The notes beneath the pieces are model-generated. The model made no database searches, was not told the DNA's origin, and saw only the letters and a list, made by a program, of their open reading frames with translations. Shown in pieces: positions 1 to 8,046 of a DNA stretch of 20,957 nucleotides; positions within the stretch are counted from its first letter, which is position 1, and each line of letters opens with the position of its first letter. The DNA lies in assembly GCA_037969115.1 (NCBI GenBank), contig JBBKWQ010000114.1, forward strand, positions 1 to 20,957. Direction: 5' to 3'. Source of the stretch: JBBKWQ01 sp037969115 (GTDB lineage Bacteria > Actinomycetota > Acidimicrobiia > Acidimicrobiales > Ilumatobacteraceae). Made by a program: the position numbers and the translations under genes.

Positions 1-2
1 TC

Positions 3-1151
3 GTCACACTGCTCGCCAAGGACATGCTCGGCTCCGACCGGCTCGCGGGGCTCGGCAGCTCGGTCTTCACGCTCGGGGCCGCCGTCAGTTCGATTCCGCT
101 CGCCGCTCACATGCGCAGACACGGGCGCCGACCAGGTCTGGTGATCGCGCTGGCGGTGGGCGCCGTCGGTGCACTCATCGCGGCCACCGGCGGCCAGCTG
201 CGCGTGTTCCCGATCTTCCTCGTCGGCATGGCCTGTTTCGGAGCCGGTCAGGCAGCGACGCTGCAGGCGCGCTACGTCGCGGCCGACCTCGCCACCGCGT
301 CCGACCGCTCGATGGCGATCGGTGCGATCGTGTGGATCGGCACGTTGGGAGCGGTGTTCGGTCCGGTCTTCACGCCGTGGCAGAACGATCTCGGTGAATG
401 GCTCGGCCTCGACGAATACATCGGGCCGTACCTGATTGCTTCGGTGCTCTTCACACTCGGAGCGCTCGTCTACTGGCGCAAGCTGCGGCCCGACCCGCTG
501 GCCGTGGTCGGTGGCATCGACCCGACCGCTGAGCGACGTCGCCCGATCGCCCAACTCATGGCTTCGTACGGCGAGATCCGCAAGTCGCCGGGCGCGATGC
601 TCGGCATCGTCGCCATGGCCGGATCACAGGCCGCGATGGTGGGCGTGATGACGATGACGCCACCTCATATGAAAGATCACGATCACGCCGACCTCTCCGC
701 GTTCGTGATCGCCGTCCACATTCTGGGCATGTTCGGACTCGCACCATTGGTCGGCCGATACGTCGACCGGGTCGGCGCCGTCCGGGCGATCCAGTTGGGG
801 GCCGTGATCCTCGGGTCGGGAGCGGTGGCTGCCGTCGTTGCGGGGTACGTTCCGGCGCTGATCTTCGCCGGGCTGTTCCTGCTCGGTTTGGGCTGGAGTC
901 TCGGCCTCATCGCCGGAACCACATTGCTCACGACCGCCGTGCCCGATCATGCACGGGTCGAGGCACAGGGCACCGGCGATCTCACGTTGAGTCTGTGCGG
1001 TGCCCTCGCCGCACTCGGGTCGGGGTTCGTGAAACAAGCCGCCGGCTACCACGTCCTCGCCAACATGGCTGCGGCGCTCGCCGCGGCCATGTTGATCTAT
1101 GCCTGGTCGGTGCAGAGCCGGATCGGCAGGTCAGCGTCGGCATCGGCGTAG
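3..1151 (+). CDS. MFS transporter, 5' end outside window
   Basis: Major facilitator superfamily permease, an inner-membrane secondary transporter of unknown substrate. The reading frame is open to the left window edge, so the N-terminus including probably the first membrane segment is missing; the ATG at 24 is internal. Soon after the first visible helix comes the loop RRHGRRPGL, which matches MFS motif A between helices 2 and 3. About ten further hydrophobic segments follow, with a longer hydrophilic cytoplasmic loop near the middle (PDPLAVVGGIDPTAERRRP region) that separates the two six-helix halves. A second motif-A-like GRYVDRVGAVRA occurs in the C-terminal half. The gene converges on the rhomboid-like gene with about 40 nt between stop codons. 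The family call is secure; drug efflux is common among such sequences but the substrate cannot be read here. Confidence 0.85.
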   Translation, partial: VTLLAKDMLGSDRLAGLGSSVFTLGAAVSSIPLAAHMRRHGRRPGLVIALAVGAVGALIAATGGQLRVFPIFLVGMACFGAGQAATLQARYVAADLATASDRSMAIGAIVWIGTLGAVFGPVFTPWQNDLGEWLGLDEYIGPYLIASVLFTLGALVYWRKLRPDPLAVVGGIDPTAERRRPIAQLMASYGEIRKSPGAMLGIVAMAGSQAAMVGVMTMTPPHMKDHDHADLSAFVIAVHILGMFGLAPLVGRYVDRVGAVRAIQLGAVILGSGAVAAVVAGYVPALIFAGLFLLGLGWSLGLIAGTTLLTTAVPDHARVEAQGTGDLTLSLCGALAALGSGFVKQAAGYHVLANMAAALAAAMLIYAWSVQSRIGRSASASA

Positions 1152-1191
1152 CGGCACGTCATCGATGCCGCAGTCACGTGAGTGATGCAGA

Positions 1192-2088
1192 TCAACGCAG
1201 GCGCTTCGACAGATCGTTGAGGCGGCGCTTCTCGTCGGTGGTGAGGGAGTCGATGCCCTCCGCCGAGATCTTGTCGAGCAACTCGTCGAGTTCGTGCTGG
1301 GCGGCGACGGCATCCGGAGACGGCGGTCGGGGGATGGTGGTGGTCGTGGTCGAGACCCAGGGACCATCGACCACCGTGGCACCGGACCCTCGCCGCTTCT
1401 TCTTCGTTTTCGGCACCGAGCGCCGACCCGAACCCGTACCGACGAACTGCGGGATGAAGCTGAGGCGGTCGACGAAACCCCACTGGCGGACCACGACGAG
1501 AGCGCACGAGATGGCGACCAGCATCAACGTGAGCGTGCCCCAGTATCGATTCCCGGTGTACTGGAGGACGTCGATGCCGACGAACACCGCCGCGACCACC
1601 CATGCCGGGATCCCGAAGAAGAACGGTGTCGACGGGTACTGCGCCGCGTAGATGACGAGCATTGCCGACCCGAGCAGGCCGAGACCGGCGGCCGGGACGG
1701 TGGAAGCCTGGAAACTGCCGATCAGGCTCACGAAGATCGCCGGCACGATCGCTGTGATGGCGATGAGCAACGCGTAGCGATTGCGACCCACCATCTCTTC
1801 GACGTAATGGCCGAAGATCCAGAAGAAGAACAGCGTGATGACCACCCAGATGCGAGTGGGTGGGTTGGCGATCGGCCAGGTGGCCACCCGCCAAATCTCG
1901 CCGCCACGTACCAGGTCGGGTGCGAACACGAGTTTGCTGAACAGCACCGTGCTGATGGCGTAGAGGAACATCGAAGCCACGCCGGCGATCACGAGCAATG
2001 CGGTGGTGGTGATGTCGAGGTTGCCGACGCGGAACCACCCGTGGCGAGGGCGGGGGTCGGGAAGTGCGAAGGAGAAGCGGTCAGCCAC
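1192..2088 (-). CDS. Rhomboid-fold membrane protein lacking protease residues
   Basis: 298-residue polytopic membrane protein with rhomboid architecture: TM1 at about residues 26-48, a loop with the family Trp-Arg pair (GEIWRV, W66-R67), a helix ending WIFGHYVEE that matches the rhomboid TM2 end, then four more hydrophobic segments to about residue 200. The hydrophilic tail is Lys/Arg-rich (KTKKKRR), then Thr/Pro-rich, and ends in a small charged module (ELDELLDKI, DEKRRLNDLSKRL) resembling the DUF6576 C-terminus of actinobacterial rhomboid-like proteins. The GxSG active-site motif is absent (the loop before TM4 reads TVPAAGLG) and there is no His between residues 100 and 264, so the Ser-His dyad is missing; it is probably not a protease. 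Start: the GTG at 2088 lies 8 nt after a minus-strand TACCGT. An ATG at 2136 or GTG at 2160 would add 16 or 24 residues and overlap the uvrC start. Confidence 0.75.
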   Translation of the reverse strand: MADRFSFALPDPRPRHGWFRVGNLDITTTALLVIAGVASMFLYAISTVLFSKLVFAPDLVRGGEIWRVATWPIANPPTRIWVVITLFFFWIFGHYVEEMVGRNRYALLIAITAIVPAIFVSLIGSFQASTVPAAGLGLLGSAMLVIYAAQYPSTPFFFGIPAWVVAAVFVGIDVLQYTGNRYWGTLTLMLVAISCALVVVRQWGFVDRLSFIPQFVGTGSGRRSVPKTKKKRRGSGATVVDGPWVSTTTTTIPRPPSPDAVAAQHELDELLDKISAEGIDSLTTDEKRRLNDLSKRLR

Positions 2089-2096
2089 GAAGTACC

Positions 2097-2102
2097 ACGG
2101 TA
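2097..2102 (-). promoter_or_regulatory. -10 element for leaderless rhomboid-like gene
   Basis: On the minus strand TACCGT lies 8 nt before the GTG at 2088, the spacing of the other leaderless candidates in this window. No clear -35. It is back-to-back with the uvrC -10 at 2119-2124. Confidence 0.4.
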
Positions 2103-2118
2103 CCCGCCGAACGGCCCG

Positions 2119-2124
2119 TAGCCT
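2119..2124 (+). promoter_or_regulatory. -10 element for uvrC
   Basis: TAGCCT (TANNNT) ends 10 nt before the uvrC ATG. No Shine-Dalgarno sequence is visible between it and the start, which suggests a leaderless or nearly leaderless mRNA. Confidence 0.4.
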
Positions 2125-2134
2125 GAGCACAGCC

Positions 2135-3997
2135 ATGGTGACTCGACCACCCGCCGGCACGATTCCCGACGAGCCCGGTTCCTACCAGTTCAAGGACGCG
2201 CACGGTCGCGTGATCTACGTGGGCAAAGCCTCGAGCCTGCGGCAACGCCTGTCGAACTACTTCCAGTCGCCGCACAATCTTCATCCGCGCACGCGCCAGA
2301 TGGTCGAGACCGCCGAGACGGTCGAGTGGACGATCGTCCGCAACGAGGTCGAGGCATTGATGCTCGAATACTCGCTGATCAAGCAGCACCGGCCTCGTTT
2401 CAATGTGCGGCTGCTCGACGACAAGTCGTACCCGTTCCTGGCGATCACCGTCGACGACCAGTGGCCGCGGGCCATGGTGATGCGTGGACGCAAGCGCAAA
2501 GGCACCCGCTACTTCGGTCCGTATGCCCACGCCTACGCAATTCGTGACACGCTCGACCTGTTGCTTCGCAGTTTCCCGGTTCGCACGTGCAGCGAGTCGA
2601 AGTTCAACCAGCACGAGCGCCTCGGCAAGCCGTGCCTGCTCTACCACATCGAGAAGTGCTCGGGCCCGTGCGTGGGTGAGATCGAAGAGATGCCGTACCG
2701 CCAGCTGGTGGTCGAGATGTGTGACTTCCTCGACGGCGATACCGATGCGATTCTCGATCGGCTCGAAGCCGAGATGCGAGGCTCCGCCGACGAACTCGAC
2801 TACGAACGGGCTGCCCGACTCCGCGACCGGCTGATCGCCGTCCGCAAGGCGGTCGAGAAGCAGCAGATGGTCGCTGACAAGAGTGAAGACGTTGACGTCA
2901 TCGGCGTGGCCGACGACGAGCTCGAAGCGTCGGTGCAGGTGTTCTACGTCCGAAAAGGGCGTGTCGTCGGTCGAAAGGGGTTCGTGCTCGACAAGGTCGA
3001 GGAACTCACGCCGGGCCGGTTGATCGACCGCATCCTCGAGGCGATGTACGGCGACGACCCGCCGACGGGTGTCCCGAAACTGGTCTTGGTTCCCTGGGAA
3101 CCCGATGACCTCCACACGTACGAGGAGTGGCTCACCCACGGACGTGAATCCAAGGTCGAGATCCGGGTGCCGCAGCGCGGCGATCGCAAGGCGCTGCTCG
3201 ACACGGTCACGCACAATGCCAACGAGGCGTTCATCCGGCACCGGCTCCGCCGCGCGAGCGACCACAACACCCGCAGCCGGGCGCTCACCGAACTGCAGGA
3301 CCACCTCGAGCTTCCCGAGGCGCCCTTGCGCATCGAGTGTTACGACATGGCGCACCTCCAGGGCACCGACTATGTCGGGTCGATGGTGGTGCTCGAGGAC
3401 GGGCTTCCCAACAAGCGTGAGTACCGCCGGTTCAAGGTGAACATCGACGGGAACGACGACTACGCAGCGATGGAAGAGGTGCTCACGCGTCGCTTGCAGG
3501 CGTACGTCGACGAGCGTGACAAGCCGGTGAACGAACGCGGTGACAAGCCCGGCAAGTTCGCCTATCCGCCTCAACTGCTGGTCGTCGATGGCGGTAAGGG
3601 CCAGCTGGGCGTTGCGCAGCGGGTCGTCGAGTCACTCGGGCTGACCGAAGAGATACCGGTCGCCGGCCTGGCGAAGCGCTTCGAGGAGGTCTTCGTGCCG
3701 GGTCGTTCGGCGGCGGTACAGATCCCTCGGGGCAGCGAGGCGTTGTTCATGCTCCAGCGAATCCGTGACGAAGCGCACCGGTTCGCGAACACGTTCCACC
3801 GTGAGCGGCGTTCGAAGCGCATGACGGCGAGCTCGCTCGACGGCATCCCGGGGCTCGGCGAGGTCCGCAAGAAGAAGCTGTTGAAGGCGATGGGCGGCGT
3901 GAACGCGGTGAAACGTGCCGACCTGGAGTCACTCGAAGCGCTGACGTTCCTCCCCGACGCCGTTGCACGATCCATTCACGCCAAGTTCCACCCCTGA
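2135..3997 (+). CDS. uvrC: UvrABC excinuclease subunit C
   Basis: UvrC, the dual-incision nuclease of nucleotide excision repair, which cuts 3' and 5' of a lesion after recruitment by UvrB. 620 residues, close to the E. coli protein (610). The GIY-YIG nuclease domain lies at about residues 13-95 (GSY 15-17, VIYVGK 26-31). A UVR/UvrB-binding helical hairpin at about 198-240 contains YERAARLRDRL. The RNase H-like nuclease half starts with ECYDMAHLQG (D404), continues with VVDGGKGQL (D485) and RDEAHRFA (H548), the expected acidic/His catalytic set. A C-terminal helix-hairpin-helix (GIPGLGEVRKKKLL) completes it. The frame is open upstream to 2003, but that stretch is antisense to the rhomboid-like gene; ATG 2135 places the GIY-YIG motif at the usual distance and follows a -10 element. 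All key residues are present. Confidence 0.97.
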   Translation: MVTRPPAGTIPDEPGSYQFKDAHGRVIYVGKASSLRQRLSNYFQSPHNLHPRTRQMVETAETVEWTIVRNEVEALMLEYSLIKQHRPRFNVRLLDDKSYPFLAITVDDQWPRAMVMRGRKRKGTRYFGPYAHAYAIRDTLDLLLRSFPVRTCSESKFNQHERLGKPCLLYHIEKCSGPCVGEIEEMPYRQLVVEMCDFLDGDTDAILDRLEAEMRGSADELDYERAARLRDRLIAVRKAVEKQQMVADKSEDVDVIGVADDELEASVQVFYVRKGRVVGRKGFVLDKVEELTPGRLIDRILEAMYGDDPPTGVPKLVLVPWEPDDLHTYEEWLTHGRESKVEIRVPQRGDRKALLDTVTHNANEAFIRHRLRRASDHNTRSRALTELQDHLELPEAPLRIECYDMAHLQGTDYVGSMVVLEDGLPNKREYRRFKVNIDGNDDYAAMEEVLTRRLQAYVDERDKPVNERGDKPGKFAYPPQLLVVDGGKGQLGVAQRVVESLGLTEEIPVAGLAKRFEEVFVPGRSAAVQIPRGSEALFMLQRIRDEAHRFANTFHRERRSKRMTASSLDGIPGLGEVRKKKLLKAMGGVNAVKRADLESLEALTFLPDAVARSIHAKFHP

Positions 3998-4075
3998 TGG
4001 GTCGAGCACTCGGGGATTTTCGTGCGGGTCGGCACTGTTGCCTCGCCGATCGGAATGCGTGGCGGACCGAAAGTG

Positions 4076-4987
4076 CTACGGGAGCTGGACTGCGACCTCG
4101 GTCTGGAAGCGCCGAAACGCGTCGACACGTTCGGCGGCGGTCTCACCGAGCGTGAAGTCGGGAACCATGAGTTCGTCGAACCCCAGTGCCGCGTATTGGC
4201 CGATGGCGTCGACGAGTTGATCGGTCGACCCGGCAATGGACCGCGACGCCATGTCGCCGCTCAGCACCCGCTTCGTGGCGGCGTCGTTGTCGGTCATGAA
4301 GACCAGGGCCTGCACCGATCGGGCCAACGTGCTCGGATCGCGATCGACCGTTTCACAAGCGGCCGCGAGCAGGCCGGAGCGTTCGCCGGCCATTTCGGGC
4401 GCGCCCCACGTGTTCCACTCGTCTGCATAGCGCGCGGTGATACGAAGCATCCGGGGACTACCGGTGCCCACGAGGAGGGGAAGCGGCGACTGAATGGGTT
4501 TCGGATCCGCGGGAGCGTCGAGAATCCGGTAGCAGTCGCCCTCGAACGTGGTGCGCTCGTCTGCGAGCAGTGATCGGATGATCTGGATTGCTTCGTCGAA
4601 CCGGGTCACGCGAGCGCCTGCAGGCTCCAAATCGATGCCGTAGGCGTGGTGCTCGTTGATCTGCCAGCCAGCACCGAGACCCAACACCATGCGGCCGTTC
4701 GAGATATGGTCGATCGTTGCGGCTCGGTTGGCGAGCACAGCCGGATGATGCACCGAGGTCGGCGCGACGAGTGACCCGACGCGGATCCGCCCGGTGACGG
4801 CGGCGATCGCCGGCAGCATGGCCCAGCACTCGTGAGTGTCGCCCGGTTCGATCGTTTCGCTGCCGGTGTTGGGCATGTAGTGGTCGGCGTACCAGAACCC
4901 GTGCCAGCCTTCGGTGTCGGCAATGCGTGCGAGATCGAGCACTTCTGCCGTCGGTCGGTTCATGTTCGGCCACATCGAGAACTTCAT
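4076..4987 (-). CDS. Luciferase-like (LLM class) F420-type oxidoreductase
   Basis: 303-residue TIM-barrel flavin/F420 oxidoreductase of the bacterial luciferase-like superfamily. Typical features are the N-terminal strand MKFSMWPN, the WYADHYMP segment after the first helix, the RIRVGSLVAP and HHPAVLANRAATIDHIS segments, then GRMVLGLGAGW and a C-terminal barrel strand GFDELMVPDF. In actinobacteria most such proteins use coenzyme F420 rather than FMN; that cofactor is inferred from the family and the substrate is unknown. The gene is downstream of and on the same strand as the WD40 lipoprotein, with 27 nt between them that contain its own -10 element. It converges on uvrC with 78 nt between stop codons and no clear terminator there. 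Confidence 0.9.
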   Translation of the reverse strand: MKFSMWPNMNRPTAEVLDLARIADTEGWHGFWYADHYMPNTGSETIEPGDTHECWAMLPAIAAVTGRIRVGSLVAPTSVHHPAVLANRAATIDHISNGRMVLGLGAGWQINEHHAYGIDLEPAGARVTRFDEAIQIIRSLLADERTTFEGDCYRILDAPADPKPIQSPLPLLVGTGSPRMLRITARYADEWNTWGAPEMAGERSGLLAAACETVDRDPSTLARSVQALVFMTDNDAATKRVLSGDMASRSIAGSTDQLVDAIGQYAALGFDELMVPDFTLGETAAERVDAFRRFQTEVAVQLP

Positions 4988-4994
4988 CTGCCCG

Positions 4995-5000
4995 ACCCTA
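4995..5000 (-). promoter_or_regulatory. -10 element for leaderless LLM oxidoreductase gene
   Basis: Minus-strand TAGGGT, 7 nt (CGGGCAG) before the ATG at 4987, in the 27-nt gap behind the WD40 gene. The hexamer is identical to those before rapZ and the HTH-MNT gene. Confidence 0.5.
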
Positions 5001-5014
5001 CGGTCCGCCTCGAC

Positions 5015-7150
5015 TCAGACCGACGTCTGGATGCTCCACAGGCGAACGGTGCCGTCGAGCGACGCGGTGACCAGCTGCGTACCGTCGGGAGAGAAGGCCA
5101 GGTCGGTCACCGAGCTGGTGTGCCCGGTCAGCGTGGCCAGCAGGTTGCCGTTGCCGGCCGACCAGACCGACACCGTGGCGTCGTTGCCGCCGGCGGCGAT
5201 CAACCGTCCGTCGGGCGACACGGCGATCGAACTCGCACCGCGCACCGGTTCCGACAACTCCCGCTCGACCGACCCTGTGGTGGAGTCGATGAGCCGAACC
5301 GTCCCGACGACGTCGACGGTGGCAAGCGTGGTGTCGTCGGGAAGGAAGGCGATCGCCCAGTACCCGCCCATCGCGGACGGGAACTCGGCCTCGAGGCTGT
5401 AGTCGGACGTATTCCAGATTCGCACGAAGGAATCCTCGCCCGATGTGACGAGGACGTCGTCTTGCGTCGAGTAGGCGAGGTCGAGCACCGTGCTGGGCGT
5501 GCGTACCACGTAAGCGGGCGCACCGGTTGCGGCCTCGACGATTTGGACGGTGTAGTCGTGCGACGGAACGGCGAACCGGTCGCGAATGCTCGTGAATCGA
5601 ATGCGATTCTGGAAGTTCGAGCACCCTGCGACCGACTCGGCTTCTCCGCCGAGCGTGGCGATCTGTGAGCTGTCGCCGGTATTCCAGATTGCGACGGTGT
5701 CGTCGAAGGTGGTCGGGCCGAGACGTTCTGCCACGGCGCTCACGACGCGTTCCCCGGTCTCGTCGAATGCGACGCCGTCGACCTTGCCGTGCTGCTGGTC
5801 GACCGACCACGTGAGCTCGGAGAGATCGTTCGAGACGACCGACACCCGGCCGACGCTGTTCCCGATCGCAATGACGTCACCGGTCTCGTCGAAGCCGACC
5901 GATGAAGCGGATCCCACGGCGAACCGAAGCTCGTCCGACACGATCTCGCCGGTCGCCAGGTCGAAACGCGTGACCCGCCCGTCGAAGTCGACGGCCGTGA
6001 CCGTGGGTGCCACGCCGTCTACCGGTGCGTCGACCGAGACGTCGACCAGAGCGATGTTGCCCGGGAGCAGCGGCCTGCGGTTGGTGGCGTCGTGATTCCA
6101 CGAATCGAGTGTGCCGTCTGCGTGGAGCGACACGAATCCGGTCGGAGTGGCTATCAGCCTGAAGATGGGGCTGTCGGAGCTCACATCGAGCTTGCCGGCC
6201 GGCTCGCCTGCGAGGTCGAACGCCGCCAGGCCGGACGGCTGCGCGATGACCACTCGCGAGTCGGTGACCACCCACTGCTCACGGGCCAGCGAAGCGCCGG
6301 CGGGGATACTGGCCGATTGCTCCATCGAAGTGCTGTCGAGCACCTGGACGTTGCCTTCGAAATCGGATCGGTCGGTGGCGACGCTGACGGCGATGACTGA
6401 ACGGTCAGGCGAGATATTGACACCGATCACCTGCCCGTTCTCGCCGACCGATACGGGGAACGTGGTCGCCTGCGCTGCTGCTGCGCGCCGAACAGCGATC
6501 GTCGAATCGCTGGTGACGGGCACGACGATCGTCCCGTCGTCGTCGAGTATCGCCGGGATGCCCAGCTCGCCCGTGCCGACGTCGAGTGGAGTCGCCGTGG
6601 GCACGCCCGATCCGATGTCCCAGACCGTGACGGCATGCCGGCTGCCGACCATGAGGTCGGTACCGCCGTTGGCGAAGCCGATCTCCTGCACCAGATCGTC
6701 GGCGTCGAGCTCGAACTGGATGACGCTCTTCTCCGTCGACAGGTCCCAGACGTTGACGACAGCAGTGTTGGACCGAGCGATCGCGAGATAACGCGCATCG
6801 GCCGACAGCACCATGCTGCGGATCTGCGTGAGATCACCGAGATCGATCGTGAGTTCACGCGGCGGTTCGCCCGCCCCACCCGACAGGTACAACCCGGTCG
6901 TGGTCGCGACGACGTTGACCGATCCGTCGCCGGCCGAACGCGCGACGAGCGCGCGCCCCTGACCCCATGTGGAGATCAACGATGCATTCACCATCGACGC
7001 CATCGGCGGGCTGCCATCGGCCTCGGGCCGGAACGGTTCGTCATTGCCCGAACACGACGCGAGCACGGTCGCCGCGACGACCGAGAATCGCATCGCTGTG
7101 GTCCGCCGGCGACGGGCGGCTGCACGATTTCCGAAGTGGCGGGAATTCAC
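5015..7150 (-). CDS. WD40 beta-propeller lipoprotein
   Basis: 711-residue secreted or membrane-anchored WD40-repeat protein. The N-terminus has an Arg-rich region (AAARRRRTTAMR), a hydrophobic core and the lipobox LASC (Cys33), indicating a lipoprotein with its propeller outside the cytoplasmic membrane. Repeats are recognisable by their strand endings: VNVWDLS, VTVWDIG, VAIWNTG, VRIWNTS, VRLIDST, VSVWSAG and VRLWSIQ. The last one or two are canonical (LTGHTSSVTDLAFSPDG) while earlier blades are strongly diverged; the length would hold about two seven-bladed propellers. No enzymatic domain is seen, so a scaffold or binding role is inferred. Start: GTG 7150 lies 7 nt after TACCAT and gives a proper positively charged n-region. 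ATG 7093 would leave only 13 residues before the Cys. The frame also stays open to 7279. Confidence 0.85.
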   Translation of the reverse strand: MNSRHFGNRAAARRRRTTAMRFSVVAATVLASCSGNDEPFRPEADGSPPMASMVNASLISTWGQGRALVARSAGDGSVNVVATTTGLYLSGGAGEPPRELTIDLGDLTQIRSMVLSADARYLAIARSNTAVVNVWDLSTEKSVIQFELDADDLVQEIGFANGGTDLMVGSRHAVTVWDIGSGVPTATPLDVGTGELGIPAILDDDGTIVVPVTSDSTIAVRRAAAAQATTFPVSVGENGQVIGVNISPDRSVIAVSVATDRSDFEGNVQVLDSTSMEQSASIPAGASLAREQWVVTDSRVVIAQPSGLAAFDLAGEPAGKLDVSSDSPIFRLIATPTGFVSLHADGTLDSWNHDATNRRPLLPGNIALVDVSVDAPVDGVAPTVTAVDFDGRVTRFDLATGEIVSDELRFAVGSASSVGFDETGDVIAIGNSVGRVSVVSNDLSELTWSVDQQHGKVDGVAFDETGERVVSAVAERLGPTTFDDTVAIWNTGDSSQIATLGGEAESVAGCSNFQNRIRFTSIRDRFAVPSHDYTVQIVEAATGAPAYVVRTPSTVLDLAYSTQDDVLVTSGEDSFVRIWNTSDYSLEAEFPSAMGGYWAIAFLPDDTTLATVDVVGTVRLIDSTTGSVERELSEPVRGASSIAVSPDGRLIAAGGNDATVSVWSAGNGNLLATLTGHTSSVTDLAFSPDGTQLVTASLDGTVRLWSIQTSV

Positions 7151-7157
7151 CTGGACG

Positions 7158-7163
7158 ATGGTA
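7158..7163 (-). promoter_or_regulatory. -10 element for leaderless WD40 lipoprotein gene
   Basis: Minus-strand TACCAT, 7 nt before the GTG at 7150. It lies in the 134-bp divergent region shared with the methyltransferase gene. Confidence 0.4.
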
Positions 7164-7270
7164 TCCAAGGCCTTGCCCTGAGTGTCGGCGGCATTGACGA
7201 TGGGCACGGCGGCGATCGACGGCGTGGACGACACCCTTCTGCGACCACGATCTTCGCTCCGCTCGGGTCG

Positions 7271-7276
7271 TATCGT
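7271..7276 (+). promoter_or_regulatory. -10 element for leaderless methyltransferase gene
   Basis: TATCGT, 8 nt before the GTG at 7285; there is no Shine-Dalgarno sequence between them. No convincing -35. Confidence 0.45.
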
Positions 7277-7284
7277 CACGTGTC

Positions 7285-8037
7285 GTGAGTGGAGCCGAGA
7301 TCCGAGATCCGTCCCGGGATCTGTGGGAGACCCATGCCGATTGGTGGATCAACGGGTTCACCGACGGTGCCGACCCCGAGTATGAAGAGCAGATCCTGCC
7401 GATCGCCGCGGCCGAGCTGGGCAACGCTCGCACAATTCTCGACATCGGTTGTGGCGATGGGCAGATCAGCCGGATGATGGCAGCCGTCGGCGCCGACGTG
7501 GTGGGAATCGACCCGACGTGGAACCAGATCCGGATCGCACACGAGCGTGGCGGCGGCCCGGCCTACGTGCGAGCGACCGCCGACGATCTGCCGTTTCCCG
7601 ATCGTCTCTTCGATGCAGCCGTGGCATGCCTGGTGTTCGAGCACATCGATGCACTCGACGCTGCGATCGGTGAGGTCGCTCGAGTGTTGAAACCGGGTGC
7701 GCGCTTCTGCTTTTTCCTGAACCATCCGCTGTTGCAGACACCGGGCAGTGGCTGGATCGACGACCACATGGTCGATCCACCCGAGCAGTACTGGCGGATC
7801 GGCCCGTACCTGGAAGAGTCCGAGACCATCGAGCAGGTCGAACTCGGCGTGTTCATCCGATTCATCCATCGACCGCTGTCGCGCTATCTCAACACGGCGT
7901 TCGAGCACGGGCTCACCCTGGAGCGGATGGTCGAGCCGGCCCCGCCGCCCGGCTTCCTCGAGCGTGCGCCTGAGTATTTGGAAGCTGCGACGGTCCCGCG
8001 CCTGCTCTACCTGCGGCTCCGTGCGGGCGATGGATAG
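7285..8037 (+). CDS. Class I SAM-dependent methyltransferase
   Basis: 250-residue Rossmann-fold methyltransferase. Motif I is LDIGCGDGQ (residues 52-60). The acidic end of strand 2 is GIDP, the post-II region reads ADDLPFPDRLFDAAVACLVFEHI, and RVLKPGARFCFFLNHP matches the loop and strand 5 of UbiE/Methyltransf_11 proteins. The substrate cannot be inferred. It starts with GTG just after a -10 element and ends 9 nt before rapZ; its stop codon is part of the proposed rapZ -10. It is divergent from the WD40 gene. The position upstream of rapZ is not part of the classical rapZ-yvcK-whiA cluster. Confidence 0.88.
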   Translation: MSGAEIRDPSRDLWETHADWWINGFTDGADPEYEEQILPIAAAELGNARTILDIGCGDGQISRMMAAVGADVVGIDPTWNQIRIAHERGGGPAYVRATADDLPFPDRLFDAAVACLVFEHIDALDAAIGEVARVLKPGARFCFFLNHPLLQTPGSGWIDDHMVDPPEQYWRIGPYLEESETIEQVELGVFIRFIHRPLSRYLNTAFEHGLTLERMVEPAPPPGFLERAPEYLEAATVPRLLYLRLRAGDG

Positions 8038-8040
8038 GGT
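8035..8040 (+). promoter_or_regulatory. -10 element for leaderless rapZ
   Basis: TAGGGT, 6 nt (GCACCC) before the rapZ ATG. Its TAG is the stop codon of the methyltransferase gene. No Shine-Dalgarno sequence is present. Confidence 0.5.
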
Positions 8041-8046
8041 GCACCC

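Noticed and set aside
1151..1171. Hairpin GCGGCA-N9-TGCCGC as terminator between the MFS and rhomboid-like genes
   Set aside because: Only 6 bp and no T-tract on either strand.
2003..2134. Longer N-terminus for uvrC (start at 2003)
   Set aside because: The extra 44 residues are antisense to the rhomboid-like gene and precede the GIY-YIG domain with no homology; ATG 2135 fits the family length and follows a -10 box.
2089..2160. Upstream starts (ATG 2136, GTG 2160) for the rhomboid-like gene
   Set aside because: They overlap the uvrC start and have no promoter or Shine-Dalgarno at a sensible distance; kept only as an alternative.
3998..4075. Terminator in the convergent uvrC/oxidoreductase gap
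   Set aside because: The best stem (GGTCGGC with GCCGATC) has a wobble pair and an 11-nt loop and no T-run.
4022..4573. 183-codon plus-strand frame
   Set aside because: Fully antisense to the luciferase-like gene; composition is typical of a high-GC shadow frame.
7151..7279. 43-residue N-terminal extension of the WD40 protein
   Set aside because: It would bury the signal peptide far from the N-terminus; the GTG at 7150 after TACCAT gives a normal lipoprotein signal.
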